Positions 54,250 through 63,403 of a DNA stretch of 64,000 nucleotides are shown one piece after another. The notes under the pieces are model-generated. The model was given only the letters and a program-made list of their open reading frames with translations, was not told the DNA's origin and did no database searches. Source of the DNA: Leptospira hartskeerlii (GTDB lineage Bacteria > Spirochaetota > Leptospiria > Leptospirales > Leptospiraceae); the NCBI RefSeq assembly GCF_002811475.1, contig NZ_NPDL01000007.1, positions 202,031 through 266,030 on the forward strand, given 5' to 3'. The position numbers and the translations under genes were made by a program. Positions within the stretch are counted from its first letter, which is position 1. Each line of letters starts with the position of its first letter.

Positions 54250-54819
54250 ATGCCAGCAATTGTTCAAAGAGCTAAGAGTTTAATCTTTGGAGAAAGAGTC
54301 CAAACCTATTTGAAGGGTGATGGAACCGATCTAACATTCGACTCTACTATTTCGATTTCCAAAGATCGTTCTGCAAATTCAACGAATCACGCAGTGGAAA
54401 AGGGAGCTAATATAACTGACCATGTGACCGATGAGCCTATCGGTATTTCCATAACTGCAATTATTTCAGATTCCGATTGGGATCCTTTAGATCCGATCTC
54501 ATTTCTAAATAAGAAAGTTAAAGAGCGCCTATCACTGTTATACGACTGGATGGATAAGAAGGTGATTATCTCCTTCTACTCTTACGATGAAATAGTAGAG
54601 AGTCTGATCATCGAATCCGTTTCAGAAGAACAAGCAGTTGATCTAGGAGATGGACGCAAGTTAACTTTAAAGCTTAAGAAAATCATAATAGCTGAACCAA
54701 GAAAAGTAGAAGTGACTCTAAAATCTCCTATTCCTAAGGCGGGTGCCACTGCTACTGCAACAAAGCAAGTTTCCGGAAGTGCAGGCGCAAATAAGAATCT
54801 TTGTGGTGGATTAAAATAA
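54250..54819 (+). CDS. Dit-like distal tail / baseplate protein
   Basis: The 189-residue protein comes directly after the tape measure gene, with one base between. DFDSTISISKDRSANSTNHAVEKG-type text, ITDHVTDEPIGISITAIISD, and KERLSLLYDWMDKKVIISFYSY are typical of the Dit-like phage tail protein N-terminal domain. Such proteins form the hub ring that joins tube and baseplate. The C-terminal 40 residues are low complexity (GATATATKQVSGSAGANKN). Confidence 0.55.
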   Translation: MPAIVQRAKSLIFGERVQTYLKGDGTDLTFDSTISISKDRSANSTNHAVEKGANITDHVTDEPIGISITAIISDSDWDPLDPISFLNKKVKERLSLLYDWMDKKVIISFYSYDEIVESLIIESVSEEQAVDLGDGRKLTLKLKKIIIAEPRKVEVTLKSPIPKAGATATATKQVSGSAGANKNLCGGLK

Positions 54820-54828
54820 AAGGTAATT

Positions 54829-55173
54829 ATGATCGAACTTGAATATTTACCTATCTCATCGAGTGAAATCCCAATTGAGAAAGATTTCACCATAGGCGAA
54901 ACTTATTCGTTTCGTTTCTTATATAACGAAAGATCCGATTTTTATACATGTACTATCTTGGATTCGGATGCAAACATTCTATTTACGACTAAGATTTGTT
55001 ATGCGAGGGAACTTATCGATGCGAAGATCGAAGGTCTCGAAATTAATAGATTAATCATACCCTTAAATCCACAGGAGATAGAACAAAGCCGTGTACTGCA
55101 AGGACAGATCGCGAATAAAAAAATGTTCGGAAACGATATCCTTTTGATCCTTGGAAGGTCTACCGAAGAATGA
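54829..55173 (+). CDS. Baseplate plug protein
   Basis: The 114-residue protein matches the cyanophage Pam3 plug type (small beta barrel): the start IELEYLPISSSEIPIEKDF, then YSFRFLYNERSDFYTCTILD and NRLIIPLNPQEIEQSR. The plug closes the tail tube end before contraction. It lies between the Dit-like and hub genes, as in simple contractile particles. Its stop overlaps the hub gene start by four bases. Confidence 0.6.
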   Translation: MIELEYLPISSSEIPIEKDFTIGETYSFRFLYNERSDFYTCTILDSDANILFTTKICYARELIDAKIEGLEINRLIIPLNPQEIEQSRVLQGQIANKKMFGNDILLILGRSTEE

Positions 55174-55964
55174 GCACTCTCTTCAATCGTGTAGCGAAAG
55201 TGAATATCGGAGGAAGGGAATTCTCTTATCCTCCATTTTCTATAGAGTTCACTCAAGAGCAGAAGATCGGTAATTTACAATCTGCTACTTTGAAATTATA
55301 TAATCCATCTCCTGAGACGATACAAGTCTTTGAGGCAAAGAAAAAAGGATCTGGAAAGATATTTCCGAAAGTAACAGTTAGCGCGGGATACAAGGAAGAT
55401 TCAGGAACTGTGGTTCTTGGAGAGGCAATTAATTATTCAGTTTCTCAAAACGGAGTAGAGCGAATTTTAGAAGTTAAGATCTCAGATTCTACGACTAAGT
55501 GGAGTACTGCGATCGTTAATAAGAGTTATAAAAAATCATCTGCAGTTTCTGTAATTAAAGATGCTTGTAAAAGTATCGGTATAGATCCAGGTGAGATCGA
55601 ATTGGGTGAGAATAAGACTTACGATTCGATAACTGTTCGGGGATTCAGTGATTCGATCAGAAAAATCGCAGCAGATACTAAATCTGAATTTTATTTTCGT
55701 AATGGTTTATTAACTCTCCAACCAAAGAATTCAAAAAAGAAACAAGTTACTTTACTAAATTCCTATTCAGGGCTTTTGGATAAGCCGGAGAAAACTGCGA
55801 AAGGATATAAGATTAAGACTTTATTTCTCTATTCTCTTTGTGTAGGCATGATCGTGAAGATTGAATCTAAAGATGTAAATCTAACTGCAAAGATCGTAAA
55901 AGGAACTAAAAACTTTTCTACATTCGGCGATGCAAATTGTGAGTTCGAGGTGATACCTGCATGA
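55170..55964 (+). CDS. Baseplate hub protein (gpD/gp27-like)
   Basis: The 264-residue protein has the fold order of late-control D and hub proteins: an N-terminal barrel (VNIGGREFSYPPFSIEFTQEQ), a second barrel with GERI-type segments, and RKIAADTKSEFYFRNGLLTLQPK. It binds the tube end and the spike. Both ends overlap neighbouring genes (ATGA), indicating fixed stoichiometry. The short length and the lack of a lysozyme domain mean that peptidoglycan must be cut by another protein. Confidence 0.65.
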   Translation: MSTLFNRVAKVNIGGREFSYPPFSIEFTQEQKIGNLQSATLKLYNPSPETIQVFEAKKKGSGKIFPKVTVSAGYKEDSGTVVLGEAINYSVSQNGVERILEVKISDSTTKWSTAIVNKSYKKSSAVSVIKDACKSIGIDPGEIELGENKTYDSITVRGFSDSIRKIAADTKSEFYFRNGLLTLQPKNSKKKQVTLLNSYSGLLDKPEKTAKGYKIKTLFLYSLCVGMIVKIESKDVNLTAKIVKGTKNFSTFGDANCEFEVIPA

Positions 55965-56635
55965 GTTTCTCAGAATTATTAGATCGTTACACAGATAAAA
56001 AAGGAAGAGGAATGCAGCTGGGCATGGTCTGCCAAGTTGAATCCTTCAATGCAGACACGATGAGAGCAGATGTGCTTCCTTTGGTGAGAGAGAAAAACGA
56101 ATTGGACGAAGTATCTAATTACCCTGTGATCCCAGGGGTTCCTGTGCAATATGTGCAGATAGGTCAAAATTGTTATATTAAACCTTTCTATCAAAGAGGT
56201 GATTTGGTTTGGGTCGGTTTTTCTACATTCGATATTTCTAATAGTTTAGCAGGAGGAGGACGTAAACAGGAAGTTCGACCAGACTCTAAAATTTTCGGAT
56301 TGGAGAACGCGTGTTTACTAGGTCGCATTGCAGAACAGGGATGGTCCGAACCGGAAAATATGATCAAGTTCGAGGACGGAAAACTGACTCTTAAGGTAGG
56401 TTCAACAGAACTTTCAATTGGTTCGGATGGAATAGAAGTGACCGGCGATATTACTGTCGATGGAGAAGTTGCAGGCGATGTAGTATATGAAACGGGACTT
56501 TCCGCTTCTGGTTCGAGCGAAGGTGGACTTTCTATCGGTGAGATTAAGGCTAAATTCAATGCTCACACTCACAGCGGTGTAACGGTTGGTGCCGGAACAA
56601 CTGGACCTCCACCTTCTTCTTCCCAAATGTCTTAA
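55961..56635 (+). CDS. Membrane-puncturing spike, Gp138 family
   Basis: The 224-residue protein has a Gp138 N-terminal OB-like domain (MVCQVESFNADTMRADVLPLV, NYPVIPGVPVQYV, FYQRGDLVWVGFS), a beta-helical stem with repeating short strands (DGIEVTGDITVDGEVAGDV), and an apex with FNAHTHSGVTV, where His-x-His usually binds iron. The trimer is the needle tip of simple contractile tails. It is followed 18 bases later by the gp25-like gene. Confidence 0.88.
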   Translation: MSFSELLDRYTDKKGRGMQLGMVCQVESFNADTMRADVLPLVREKNELDEVSNYPVIPGVPVQYVQIGQNCYIKPFYQRGDLVWVGFSTFDISNSLAGGGRKQEVRPDSKIFGLENACLLGRIAEQGWSEPENMIKFEDGKLTLKVGSTELSIGSDGIEVTGDITVDGEVAGDVVYETGLSASGSSEGGLSIGEIKAKFNAHTHSGVTVGAGTTGPPPSSSQMS

Positions 56636-56653
56636 AGGATTTATTATTATATT

Positions 56654-57043
56654 ATGAAAACATTTAAGATCGAAAATAACGATTTAGTGTATACCGAGAG
56701 CCAAGGGTCAAACGATTTAACTCCTAATCGAGGCCGTCTTGTTATGTTGGAGGGAGTTGATGCTCTTCGACAAATATTGGGGAATCGTCTGAAAATGTTT
56801 TTAGGCGAATGGTATCTGGCTCCGAATGAAGGAGTGGATTGGTTAAGTTTAGTAGATCAAAAAATTTTCGTAAGATCAGCTTTCCTAGATGAGGTAAGAA
56901 AGGCGATCTTAAAAGAACCTGCAGTAACCAAGATCGTTTCCTTAGATGCGGATTTTGATCCAAAGACTAGACGAGTATCCATTCAATTTGAAGTTGAAAG
57001 TAAATTCGGTACTCTTTCGAGTTCGGCTGTCGGAGGTGTGTAA
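56654..57043 (+). CDS. Baseplate wedge protein gp25/GPW-like
   Basis: The 129-residue protein shows the gp25 wedge layout: LTPNRGRLVMLEGVDALRQILGNRLKMFLGEWYLAPNEGVDWL, followed by AFLDEVRKAILKEPAVTKIVSLDADFD and a short beta tail. Gp25 links the sheath start to the wedge. It overlaps the gpJ gene by one base (TAATG). Confidence 0.8.
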   Translation: MKTFKIENNDLVYTESQGSNDLTPNRGRLVMLEGVDALRQILGNRLKMFLGEWYLAPNEGVDWLSLVDQKIFVRSAFLDEVRKAILKEPAVTKIVSLDADFDPKTRRVSIQFEVESKFGTLSSSAVGGV

Positions 57044-58278
57044 TGGCATTTGGTGTAACTCCGCAAGGCTTCGTTCGTAAATCGTATGCAGATATTCTTC
57101 AGGCTTTAGAAGATAGGGCTAAGCTGGAGGAGAATTTTGGTCCGGAAATCGATCTTTCTCCTTATGGAGAATTAGGAATTATTCTTCAAAACGTTGCTAG
57201 AGAATTCGATGAGGTCTGGCAGGGGTTAGAAGAAACATATTATTCAAAATTTATCAGCCAGGCAGAAGGAGTACAGTTAGACCGGATTGTTGCTCAGGGG
57301 GGGCTTTCTAGAATTCCTGCAAGAAAATCGACTGTTACTATAAAAGTTTCAGGAGACCCAGGCGCAGAAGTTTCTTCCGGTTTTATTGTACAAACTCCCA
57401 CTGGAGTTCAATTCGAGATAATCGAGCCTGGGTTAGTGACCAATAATCCTACAGGAACAGATTTCCCTTTTCGTAGTATAGATTCTGGAGGAAAAACTGT
57501 AGTGGCAGCTGGAACTATTACGGAAATAGTAACTCAGCTTCCGGGAATTAATTCTGTTACAAACTCTGCCCCTTCTACAGGAGGTGGACCGATCGAGTCT
57601 GACGCAGAGTTAAGGCAAAGATATAAAGATAGAGGTGCATCTGGTGGATCTTCTTTACCGGCTATTCGAGAAACCCTTTTAGATGTCAATGGGGTTACTG
57701 CGGTCTTTGTTTATGAAAATGTAAAGAGTACAGTGGATGAAGGAAGACCTCCGCATTCGATAGAGATCGTAGTAGCTGGTAGTGCAATAAACCAAGACAT
57801 TGGTGAAGCAATTTTTCGGTCAAAGCCAGCAGGAATTGAGACTTTTGCAGCCGATGGCCCAGGCAAGCAATTTCAAGATGTTACGGATGCGAATGGGCAA
57901 GTTCATACCATGTATTGGGCAGTTCCATTTGCGAAACAAGTTTTCGTTGCAGTAAAAATAACAAAAAATTCTGAGTGGTCCGCTGCGAATGCAGATGTTG
58001 TCAAAACGAGGGTAGTGCAGCTTGTGGGAGGGGTTGATACAATCGGATCTGAATCGATTGAATATCCTGGACTCGATTTAGGCATTGATGTAATGGCATG
58101 GCAAATCATTGCGAACTTTGATGGGATCAAAGGGATAGAAGATATCAAAGTTTATTTATCTTTTACAGCTTTTGGAACCATTCCTCCCGATCCTACTTGG
58201 GTTCCTAAACTGGTTATTGATCCTACGCAATATGCAGAAACGACTACTGCTAATGTTACTGTTTATTATACACCATGA
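57043..58278 (+). CDS. Baseplate assembly protein J/gp47
   Basis: The 411-residue baseplate wedge protein has the J-domain start FVRKSYADILQALEDRAKLEENFGPEIDLSPYGEL and GVQLDRIVAQGGLSRIPARKS, followed by GGPIESDAELRQRYKDRGASGG and a C-terminal part with TRVVQLVGGVDTIGSE. Length and motif order are complete. It overlaps the next gene by four bases (ATGA). Confidence 0.88.
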   Translation: MAFGVTPQGFVRKSYADILQALEDRAKLEENFGPEIDLSPYGELGIILQNVAREFDEVWQGLEETYYSKFISQAEGVQLDRIVAQGGLSRIPARKSTVTIKVSGDPGAEVSSGFIVQTPTGVQFEIIEPGLVTNNPTGTDFPFRSIDSGGKTVVAAGTITEIVTQLPGINSVTNSAPSTGGGPIESDAELRQRYKDRGASGGSSLPAIRETLLDVNGVTAVFVYENVKSTVDEGRPPHSIEIVVAGSAINQDIGEAIFRSKPAGIETFAADGPGKQFQDVTDANGQVHTMYWAVPFAKQVFVAVKITKNSEWSAANADVVKTRVVQLVGGVDTIGSESIEYPGLDLGIDVMAWQIIANFDGIKGIEDIKVYLSFTAFGTIPPDPTWVPKLVIDPTQYAETTTANVTVYYTP

Positions 58279-59222
58279 GCGCGTTAGAGTTACTTAAGAA
58301 ATTTCCAGAATCCATTCTGAACCGAGATGAAAATTCTTGGTTAGGAAAGTTATGGAAAATTATCTCTGCAGAATTTGATGAGATAGAGATCCAACTACAG
58401 GCGATCAAGGATCTTGAGCATATTTATTTAGCTTCCGGAGTGAATTTAGATCAACTTGGTTCTTTGGTTAACGAAACAAGAGAACCAGGATATGACGATG
58501 ACGTTTATCGTTTATTTATATTGATAGCGATTAGCAAGCGTCTCGCAAAAGGGACACTTCCAGAAATTATCGAGATTGGGAAAAACGTTGCCGGCCTTGA
58601 AACTGGAGCAGCTTTTATTCCGAAAGAATTTTACTTAGATTCAGAGTTAGTCTTGGACGATCAAGGGGTTTTGGATGGAAACGATCCGTTAGATCCGGAT
58701 GAGAAACGTCCTGCTTCGTTCGTTATCGAGATCGAGGGAGAAGTAGATTTTCTCAAAGTGCCTACGTTACTCGCAAAGGCAGTAGATTTAATTCGCCCCG
58801 CAGGAGTTTATGCAAAAACTAAAATACGATTTGTGTTCCTTGATTCAAGAGAAGGTACGAGAACGAAAAGAACTAAGACTTGGGATGGAACAGGTTTTTT
58901 CGACGGTTTAACGTATTGGAATCCGCAAGCAAATTATATTATAGATGAAGCGGCTATTGGGAGCGGCGGGAATATAATTCCTCTTCCTTCTTCAGGTCAA
59001 CTTGAGAATGAATTGGTTCGAAAGCCGGTCCGTATACAACCATTGCCGGATGGAACTCGCGAATATACGATTGGTATTGGCTTCACTGAAGAAAATGGAG
59101 AGAATATTAATGAGATCGTCTATTTATCAGATGGCACTTCGATTTTTAAAGATACCTTTCCTGATAAACCGAAGAATTCAACTATAATATACGATTTTAA
59201 ACTGAGAGAGGTACCATTATAA
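58275..59222 (+). CDS. Tail protein I-like (DUF2612)
   Basis: The 315-residue protein has a helical N-terminal half typical of gpI/DUF2612 wedge proteins: FDEIEIQLQAIKDLEHIYLA, GVNLDQLGSLVNETREPGYD, AISKRLAKGTLPEIIEIGKN and VDLIRPAGVYAKTKI. The remaining 110 residues are a beta-rich region, probably for fibre attachment. The stop codon and the first fibre gene share a base (TAATG), so fibres are made with the baseplate. Confidence 0.65.
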   Translation: MSALELLKKFPESILNRDENSWLGKLWKIISAEFDEIEIQLQAIKDLEHIYLASGVNLDQLGSLVNETREPGYDDDVYRLFILIAISKRLAKGTLPEIIEIGKNVAGLETGAAFIPKEFYLDSELVLDDQGVLDGNDPLDPDEKRPASFVIEIEGEVDFLKVPTLLAKAVDLIRPAGVYAKTKIRFVFLDSREGTRTKRTKTWDGTGFFDGLTYWNPQANYIIDEAAIGSGGNIIPLPSSGQLENELVRKPVRIQPLPDGTREYTIGIGFTEENGENINEIVYLSDGTSIFKDTFPDKPKNSTIIYDFKLREVPL

Positions 59223-60412
59223 TGTCTCTTCCAAACCCTTCACCTAATACAAATTTTGATCGAAACACGCATAACGATGGTTTGTTATTTGGAGCCGAAT
59301 TTGAGCGATTGTATGCGAATGATAATGCACTGCAAGCTCAAGTAACGGATCTTCAGAATGAATTACTGCCTACTTCATTTATTACAAATACGCCAAATTG
59401 GTCCAATCCTCCTACGAATACGGCTCCTTCTGTAAAGGCGGCGTATTTAAAAGCGAAGAGGGTTTTAAATACGTTCTCGGGATGGATATTGGATTTTTGG
59501 ACTAGTCGCACATCTCCTGTTACTAGCGCATGGAGTTCTGTATGTTGGTCTCCTTCTCTCGGAATGTTCGTGGCAGTATCTGATGGAGCGGCAGATACAT
59601 ATCGAAGCATGAGTTCGATGAACGGAATCAATTGGGGGGCTAATAGTTGTCCGGACAATCAATGGACCTCTGTATGTTGGTCTCCTTCTTTAAGTCTCTT
59701 TGTTGCAATTGCAAAATCTGGGACTGGAAATCGAGTGATGACAAGTTCCAACGGAACGAATTGGACGAGTAGAACCAGTGCTGCTGATAATCAATGGACT
59801 TCCGTATGTTGGTCATCCGAATTAAATCTTTTTGTAGCAGTTGCAAGTTCTGGAACTGGAAATCGAGTGATGACTTCTTCGAATGGAATTGATTGGGTAG
59901 CGAGAACAAGTGCTGCAGATAATAATTGGAGTTCGGTTTGTTGGTCTCCACAGTTAGGTTTGTTCGCTGCTGTCGGTACGCTTATGGACATAGGTGTGAT
60001 GACAAGTCCGGATGGGATCGTATGGACATCCCGATATGTCGCCGGAGACCATTGGCGTTCTATCTGTTGGTCTAACGAACTTGGAATATTCCTGGCAGTT
60101 GGTTACGGGGTAGGAGTCTTTCAGATACTTGTTTCTTCCGATGGAATCAATTGGCAGAGCAATGGCGTTATGAACGGAGGTTATTGGACTTCCATAAGCT
60201 GGTCTTCAGAACTAAATTTATTTGTGGCTCTTGCTACGGGTGGATTTATGGGGAACGGGATTATGACATCTTCAGACGGGGTTAATTGGTGTTTGAGAAA
60301 AATACAGGTTTTTTTCGGAACGGCCCTTTGTTGGTCTCCCGAATTAGGCATATTTGTAGCTGTAGCAAATGATAGCGGGATAATGACCACTCGAAATGGG
60401 ATAGGAAAATGA
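59222..60412 (+). CDS. Tail fibre / receptor-binding protein, seven-repeat propeller (1)
   Basis: Residues 1-45 are an anchor shared with the three following genes (NTNFDRNTHNDGLLFGAEFE, LYANDNALQAQV). After a linker, residues 100-396 hold seven repeats of about 44 residues with the pattern W.SVCWS.ELNLFVAVASSGTGNRVMTS.DG..W.SRTSAADN. The last repeat lacks its terminal W..RTSAAD strand, and a matching strand (ILDFWTSRTSP) sits just before the first repeat, so the ring would close by strand exchange. Such propellers bind glycans in other proteins; target binding is inferred. The next gene overlaps by ATGA. Confidence 0.75.
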   Translation: MSLPNPSPNTNFDRNTHNDGLLFGAEFERLYANDNALQAQVTDLQNELLPTSFITNTPNWSNPPTNTAPSVKAAYLKAKRVLNTFSGWILDFWTSRTSPVTSAWSSVCWSPSLGMFVAVSDGAADTYRSMSSMNGINWGANSCPDNQWTSVCWSPSLSLFVAIAKSGTGNRVMTSSNGTNWTSRTSAADNQWTSVCWSSELNLFVAVASSGTGNRVMTSSNGIDWVARTSAADNNWSSVCWSPQLGLFAAVGTLMDIGVMTSPDGIVWTSRYVAGDHWRSICWSNELGIFLAVGYGVGVFQILVSSDGINWQSNGVMNGGYWTSISWSSELNLFVALATGGFMGNGIMTSSDGVNWCLRKIQVFFGTALCWSPELGIFVAVANDSGIMTTRNGIGK

Positions 60413-62890
60413 CAATCCCACATAACAATCCAAATACAATATTTACTCGTACTTCTCCTGATGACGGTTTATTATTTGGAACAGAGTTCTCTCAATTATA
60501 CGCAAATGATAATGAGCTCCAAAACGAGGTAAATTTTTTAGAAACTCAATTTGATCCTCAATCACAACTTTCTAATACTCCAAATTGGTCTTCTCCGTCT
60601 ACTTCTATTGCTCCGTCCACCAAAGCGTTGGATTTCCGAACAAAGAGTCTTATTCCTCTGAGAAGATTTGCCGGTTGGTTAGTAGATTTTTGGGCTTTGA
60701 TAGATACTACGAATGAGAACAATTGGACTTCCATATGTTGGTCCCCTGAATTACATTTATTTGTAGCAGTTGCGAGTTCAGGAGCAGGTAACCGAGTAAT
60801 GACTAGCCCGAATAAAGTCACTTGGCTCCTTCAAATAAGTGCGGCAGACAATAGTTGGAATTCTATTTGCTGGTCCCCCGAATTACATTTATTTGTAGCA
60901 GTTGCGAGTTCGGGAACCGGAAATCGAGTAATGACTAGCCCAGATGGAAGAAATTGGACTATTAGAACAAGTGCAGCAGACAATAGTTGGAATTCAGTCT
61001 GCTGGTCTCCCGAATTACATTTATTTGTAGCAGTTGCGAGTTCAGGAACCGGAAATCGAATAATGACAAGTCCGAACGGGGTTGACTGGACGAGTCAAGC
61101 AAGTGGTGCCGATAATAATTGGTATTCCGTGTGTTGGTCGCCAGCTTTGAACTTGTTTGTAGCTGTAGGTAGTTCGGCAGTAGTACTGACAAGTTCGAAC
61201 GGAATCAGCTGGACTTCCACTACTATAGCCTCCGGAATTTGGTCATCCGTATGTTGGGCTCCCGAACTAAATATTTTCGTCACAGTATCAGGATATAATT
61301 CTCCCACCCAGCAAATAGCAACTTCTTCGAATGGAACTACTTGGACGATTCGTTTGAATACCTCTGTTATAAATTTTTGGTTATCGTCCATTTGTTGGTC
61401 TGCTGAATTGGGCATTTTTGTAGTGGGATCGCAAGGGGGAAGTGGCGGTCTTCTGAGTTCTCCTAATGGTTTGGATTGGACATTTCGGACTGGAGTTTCG
61501 AATATTCATTGGAATTCTATATGCTGGTCTCCAGAGTTTGGAATTTTTGTTGGGGTTCAATTGCCTGTATTAAGTAGTACGCAAAGAGTTATAACTTCTG
61601 GTTCTGGCTTAGGTGTTGGCTATTTAGGATAAGTGAATTCTAAAGTAATAATCATATTAGGAAAACTGAAAACACTATGACAATTCCTCAAACATCACCA
61701 AATACAAATTTTAATCGGAGCACGCCAAGTGACGGAAACCTGTTTGGAATAGAATATTCTCGTCTCTATGCCAATGATCGTGCTTTACAAGACCAGTTAA
61801 CTGCTTTAAATCCACAAACTTACGTAACAAATACGCCCGATTGGAATGCTCCTCTGGCGACAGATCTTGCTCCTTCTCAAAGGGCAGTGGATTCTCTTAT
61901 CCAATCTTTAGTTCCTACTTTTCTAAAAAACATGGCCTCTTGGTTTGCCGATTTTTGGGTAACACGCACGAGTGCAGCGGATAATACTTGGACTTCTGTA
62001 TGCTGGTCACCGCAGTTGAATTTGTTCGTTGCTGTTGGAAATAGTGGAACCGGAAATCGTGTAATGACTAGCCCGGATGGAGTTACTTGGACAATCCGCA
62101 CAAGCGCAGCAAATAATAACTGGAGTGCTGTATGCTGGTCTCCTTCCTTAAATCTATTTGTAGCAGTTGCAACTAGTGGGACCGCGAACCGTGTAATGAC
62201 TAGCCCGGATGGGTTTACTTGGACGATTCGCACGAGTGCTGCAGACAATAGTTGGAATTCGGTTTGTTGGTCGCCGCAACTGAATCTTTTTGTAGCGGTG
62301 GCTAGTTCTGGAACAAATCGTGTGATGACATCTGCTAACGGAACTACATGGACGATTCGAACGGTGACATTGGCAATAAATTGGACTTCTGTTTGTTGGG
62401 CAGCAGAACTTGGACTATTTGTTGCCGTAGGAAGTAATTTTACCTTAAACCAAGTAATGACATCTATTGATGGAACAAACTGGATTGTGAGGAGCAGCGC
62501 AACTGATCAACCATGGATTTCTGTTTGTTGGGCAGCGGAAATTAGACTATTTGTGGCTGTCGCAAATCAAGGAACGGGAAATCGAGTAATGACATCCCCC
62601 GATGGAATTACTTGGACGATCCGTTCGAGTGCCGCAGATATTCTTTGGACCTCAATCTGCTGGTCTCCTTTATTAAAACTATTTATTGCTGTTGCAGGCA
62701 CCGGAACCGGAAACCGAGTCATGTCCTCTTCCGACGGTATTCATTGGACAGTGAGAACAAGCGCGGCTGACAATAACTGGACTTCCGTTTGCTGGTCTCA
62801 TGAGTTAGGAACATTTGTTGCAGTTGCGAATACCGGAACCGGAAATCGCGTCATGACTACGCGAACCGGGTTGGGGAAAGGTCATACTTC
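59519..62890 (+). repeat. Three arrays of seven ~132-bp coding repeats
   Basis: Arrays lie at about 59519-60409, 60715-61620 and 61985-62880. Each unit is about 129-138 bases and encodes one WxSVCWSPELxLFVAV...MTSxDGxxW unit. Units in gene 2 (first three) and gene 3 share long nearly identical DNA, e.g. GGAACCGGAAATCG and GTAATGACTAGCCC, a substrate for recombination. Confidence 0.8.
60409..61632 (+). CDS. Tail fibre / receptor-binding protein, seven-repeat propeller (2)
   Basis: Paralogue of the previous gene, 407 residues. The anchor reads NTIFTRTSPDDGLLFGTEFS and LYANDNELQNEV. Seven repeats follow from about residue 104. Repeats 1-3 are very alike in DNA (WSPELHLFVAVASSG repeated), repeats 4-7 are divergent, so the first three look recently duplicated. 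A strand VDFWALIDTT precedes repeat 1 and the final repeat ends without its W..R strand (ITSGSGLGVGYLG). Expression is coupled to the first fibre gene. Function in target recognition is inferred. Confidence 0.75.
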   Translation: MTIPHNNPNTIFTRTSPDDGLLFGTEFSQLYANDNELQNEVNFLETQFDPQSQLSNTPNWSSPSTSIAPSTKALDFRTKSLIPLRRFAGWLVDFWALIDTTNENNWTSICWSPELHLFVAVASSGAGNRVMTSPNKVTWLLQISAADNSWNSICWSPELHLFVAVASSGTGNRVMTSPDGRNWTIRTSAADNSWNSVCWSPELHLFVAVASSGTGNRIMTSPNGVDWTSQASGADNNWYSVCWSPALNLFVAVGSSAVVLTSSNGISWTSTTIASGIWSSVCWAPELNIFVTVSGYNSPTQQIATSSNGTTWTIRLNTSVINFWLSSICWSAELGIFVVGSQGGSGGLLSSPNGLDWTFRTGVSNIHWNSICWSPEFGIFVGVQLPVLSSTQRVITSGSGLGVGYLG

Positions 62891-62894
62891 GTAG
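61677..62894 (+). CDS. Tail fibre / receptor-binding protein, seven-repeat propeller (3)
   Basis: Third paralogue, 405 residues, 44 bases after the previous stop and so initiated on its own. The anchor is NTNFNRSTPSDGNLFGIEYS and LYANDRALQDQL. ADFWVTRTSAADN is followed by seven repeats from about residue 105, with SWNSVCWSPQLNLFVAVASSG as a typical unit. The repeats here are the most uniform of the three genes. The last ends MTTRTGLGKGHTS, again without the W..RTSAAD strand, consistent with ring closure by the N-terminal strand. Confidence 0.75.
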   Translation: MTIPQTSPNTNFNRSTPSDGNLFGIEYSRLYANDRALQDQLTALNPQTYVTNTPDWNAPLATDLAPSQRAVDSLIQSLVPTFLKNMASWFADFWVTRTSAADNTWTSVCWSPQLNLFVAVGNSGTGNRVMTSPDGVTWTIRTSAANNNWSAVCWSPSLNLFVAVATSGTANRVMTSPDGFTWTIRTSAADNSWNSVCWSPQLNLFVAVASSGTNRVMTSANGTTWTIRTVTLAINWTSVCWAAELGLFVAVGSNFTLNQVMTSIDGTNWIVRSSATDQPWISVCWAAEIRLFVAVANQGTGNRVMTSPDGITWTIRSSAADILWTSICWSPLLKLFIAVAGTGTGNRVMSSSDGIHWTVRTSAADNNWTSVCWSHELGTFVAVANTGTGNRVMTTRTGLGKGHTS

Positions 62895-62950
62895 AATATA
62901 AGAACGAATATATTTTTATTAATAGGAATAATTTTTAGGGGTCCAGCTAT

Positions 62951-63403
62951 ATGCCAACACCATATCCAACACCGGAGACTGCTTTTAATCGGTTTACGCC
63001 AAATGACGGAAATCTTTTAGGTTCGGAGTTCGGGCGTTTATATACGAACGATAACACTTTACAGAACGAGATTGACGAGATCAATGCGCCTGAATTTGAT
63101 AATGGAAATTCTGGTGCCTCTAAAACGATTAATTTTGGTGTTGGTTATGCACATAGATTGATTTTAGATTCTGCAAATTGTGTTTTAAGTTTTTCCGGGC
63201 CAAAATCAGGTAAAGTATATTCTATTTTTTTAATACAAGACACGACAGGTGGAAGAACGGTTACTTGGCCTTCTTCCGTAGTATGGCCTGGCGGTGTCGC
63301 ACCAATCTTAAGTTCCGGTCCCAATAAAGCAGATCTGATGATTTTCTATTATTCCGGATCAAAATATTACGGAAGTTATTCTCAAAATTATGCTACAGCA
63401 TAG
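62951..63403 (+). CDS. Tail fibre protein with shared anchor and short beta tip
   Basis: The 150-residue protein carries the same anchor (ETAFNRFTPNDGNLLGSEFG, LYTNDNTLQNEI) but no propeller. Its C-terminal 100 residues (ASKTINFGVGYAHRLILDSA, IFLIQDTTGGRTVTWPSSVVWPG, YYGSYSQNYATA) match the common beta module of phage tail fibres with the Q-D-x-T-G-G-R-T-V-T-W-P pattern. It shows that the anchor is used with different tips. It overlaps the next gene by 14 bases. Confidence 0.75.
   Translation: MPTPYPTPETAFNRFTPNDGNLLGSEFGRLYTNDNTLQNEIDEINAPEFDNGNSGASKTINFGVGYAHRLILDSANCVLSFSGPKSGKVYSIFLIQDTTGGRTVTWPSSVVWPGGVAPILSSGPNKADLMIFYYSGSKYYGSYSQNYATA

Noticed and set aside
61877..62248. Antisense open frame in the third propeller gene, with repeated segments
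   Set aside because: It is the reverse reading of the propeller repeats; its repeats simply mirror theirs. The same holds for antisense frames at 59640-59951 and 61095-61415.
59222..62894. CRISPR-like array, because of regularly spaced DNA repeats
   Set aside because: The spacing is about 132 bases, the repeats are diverged and in frame, and they encode protein repeats.
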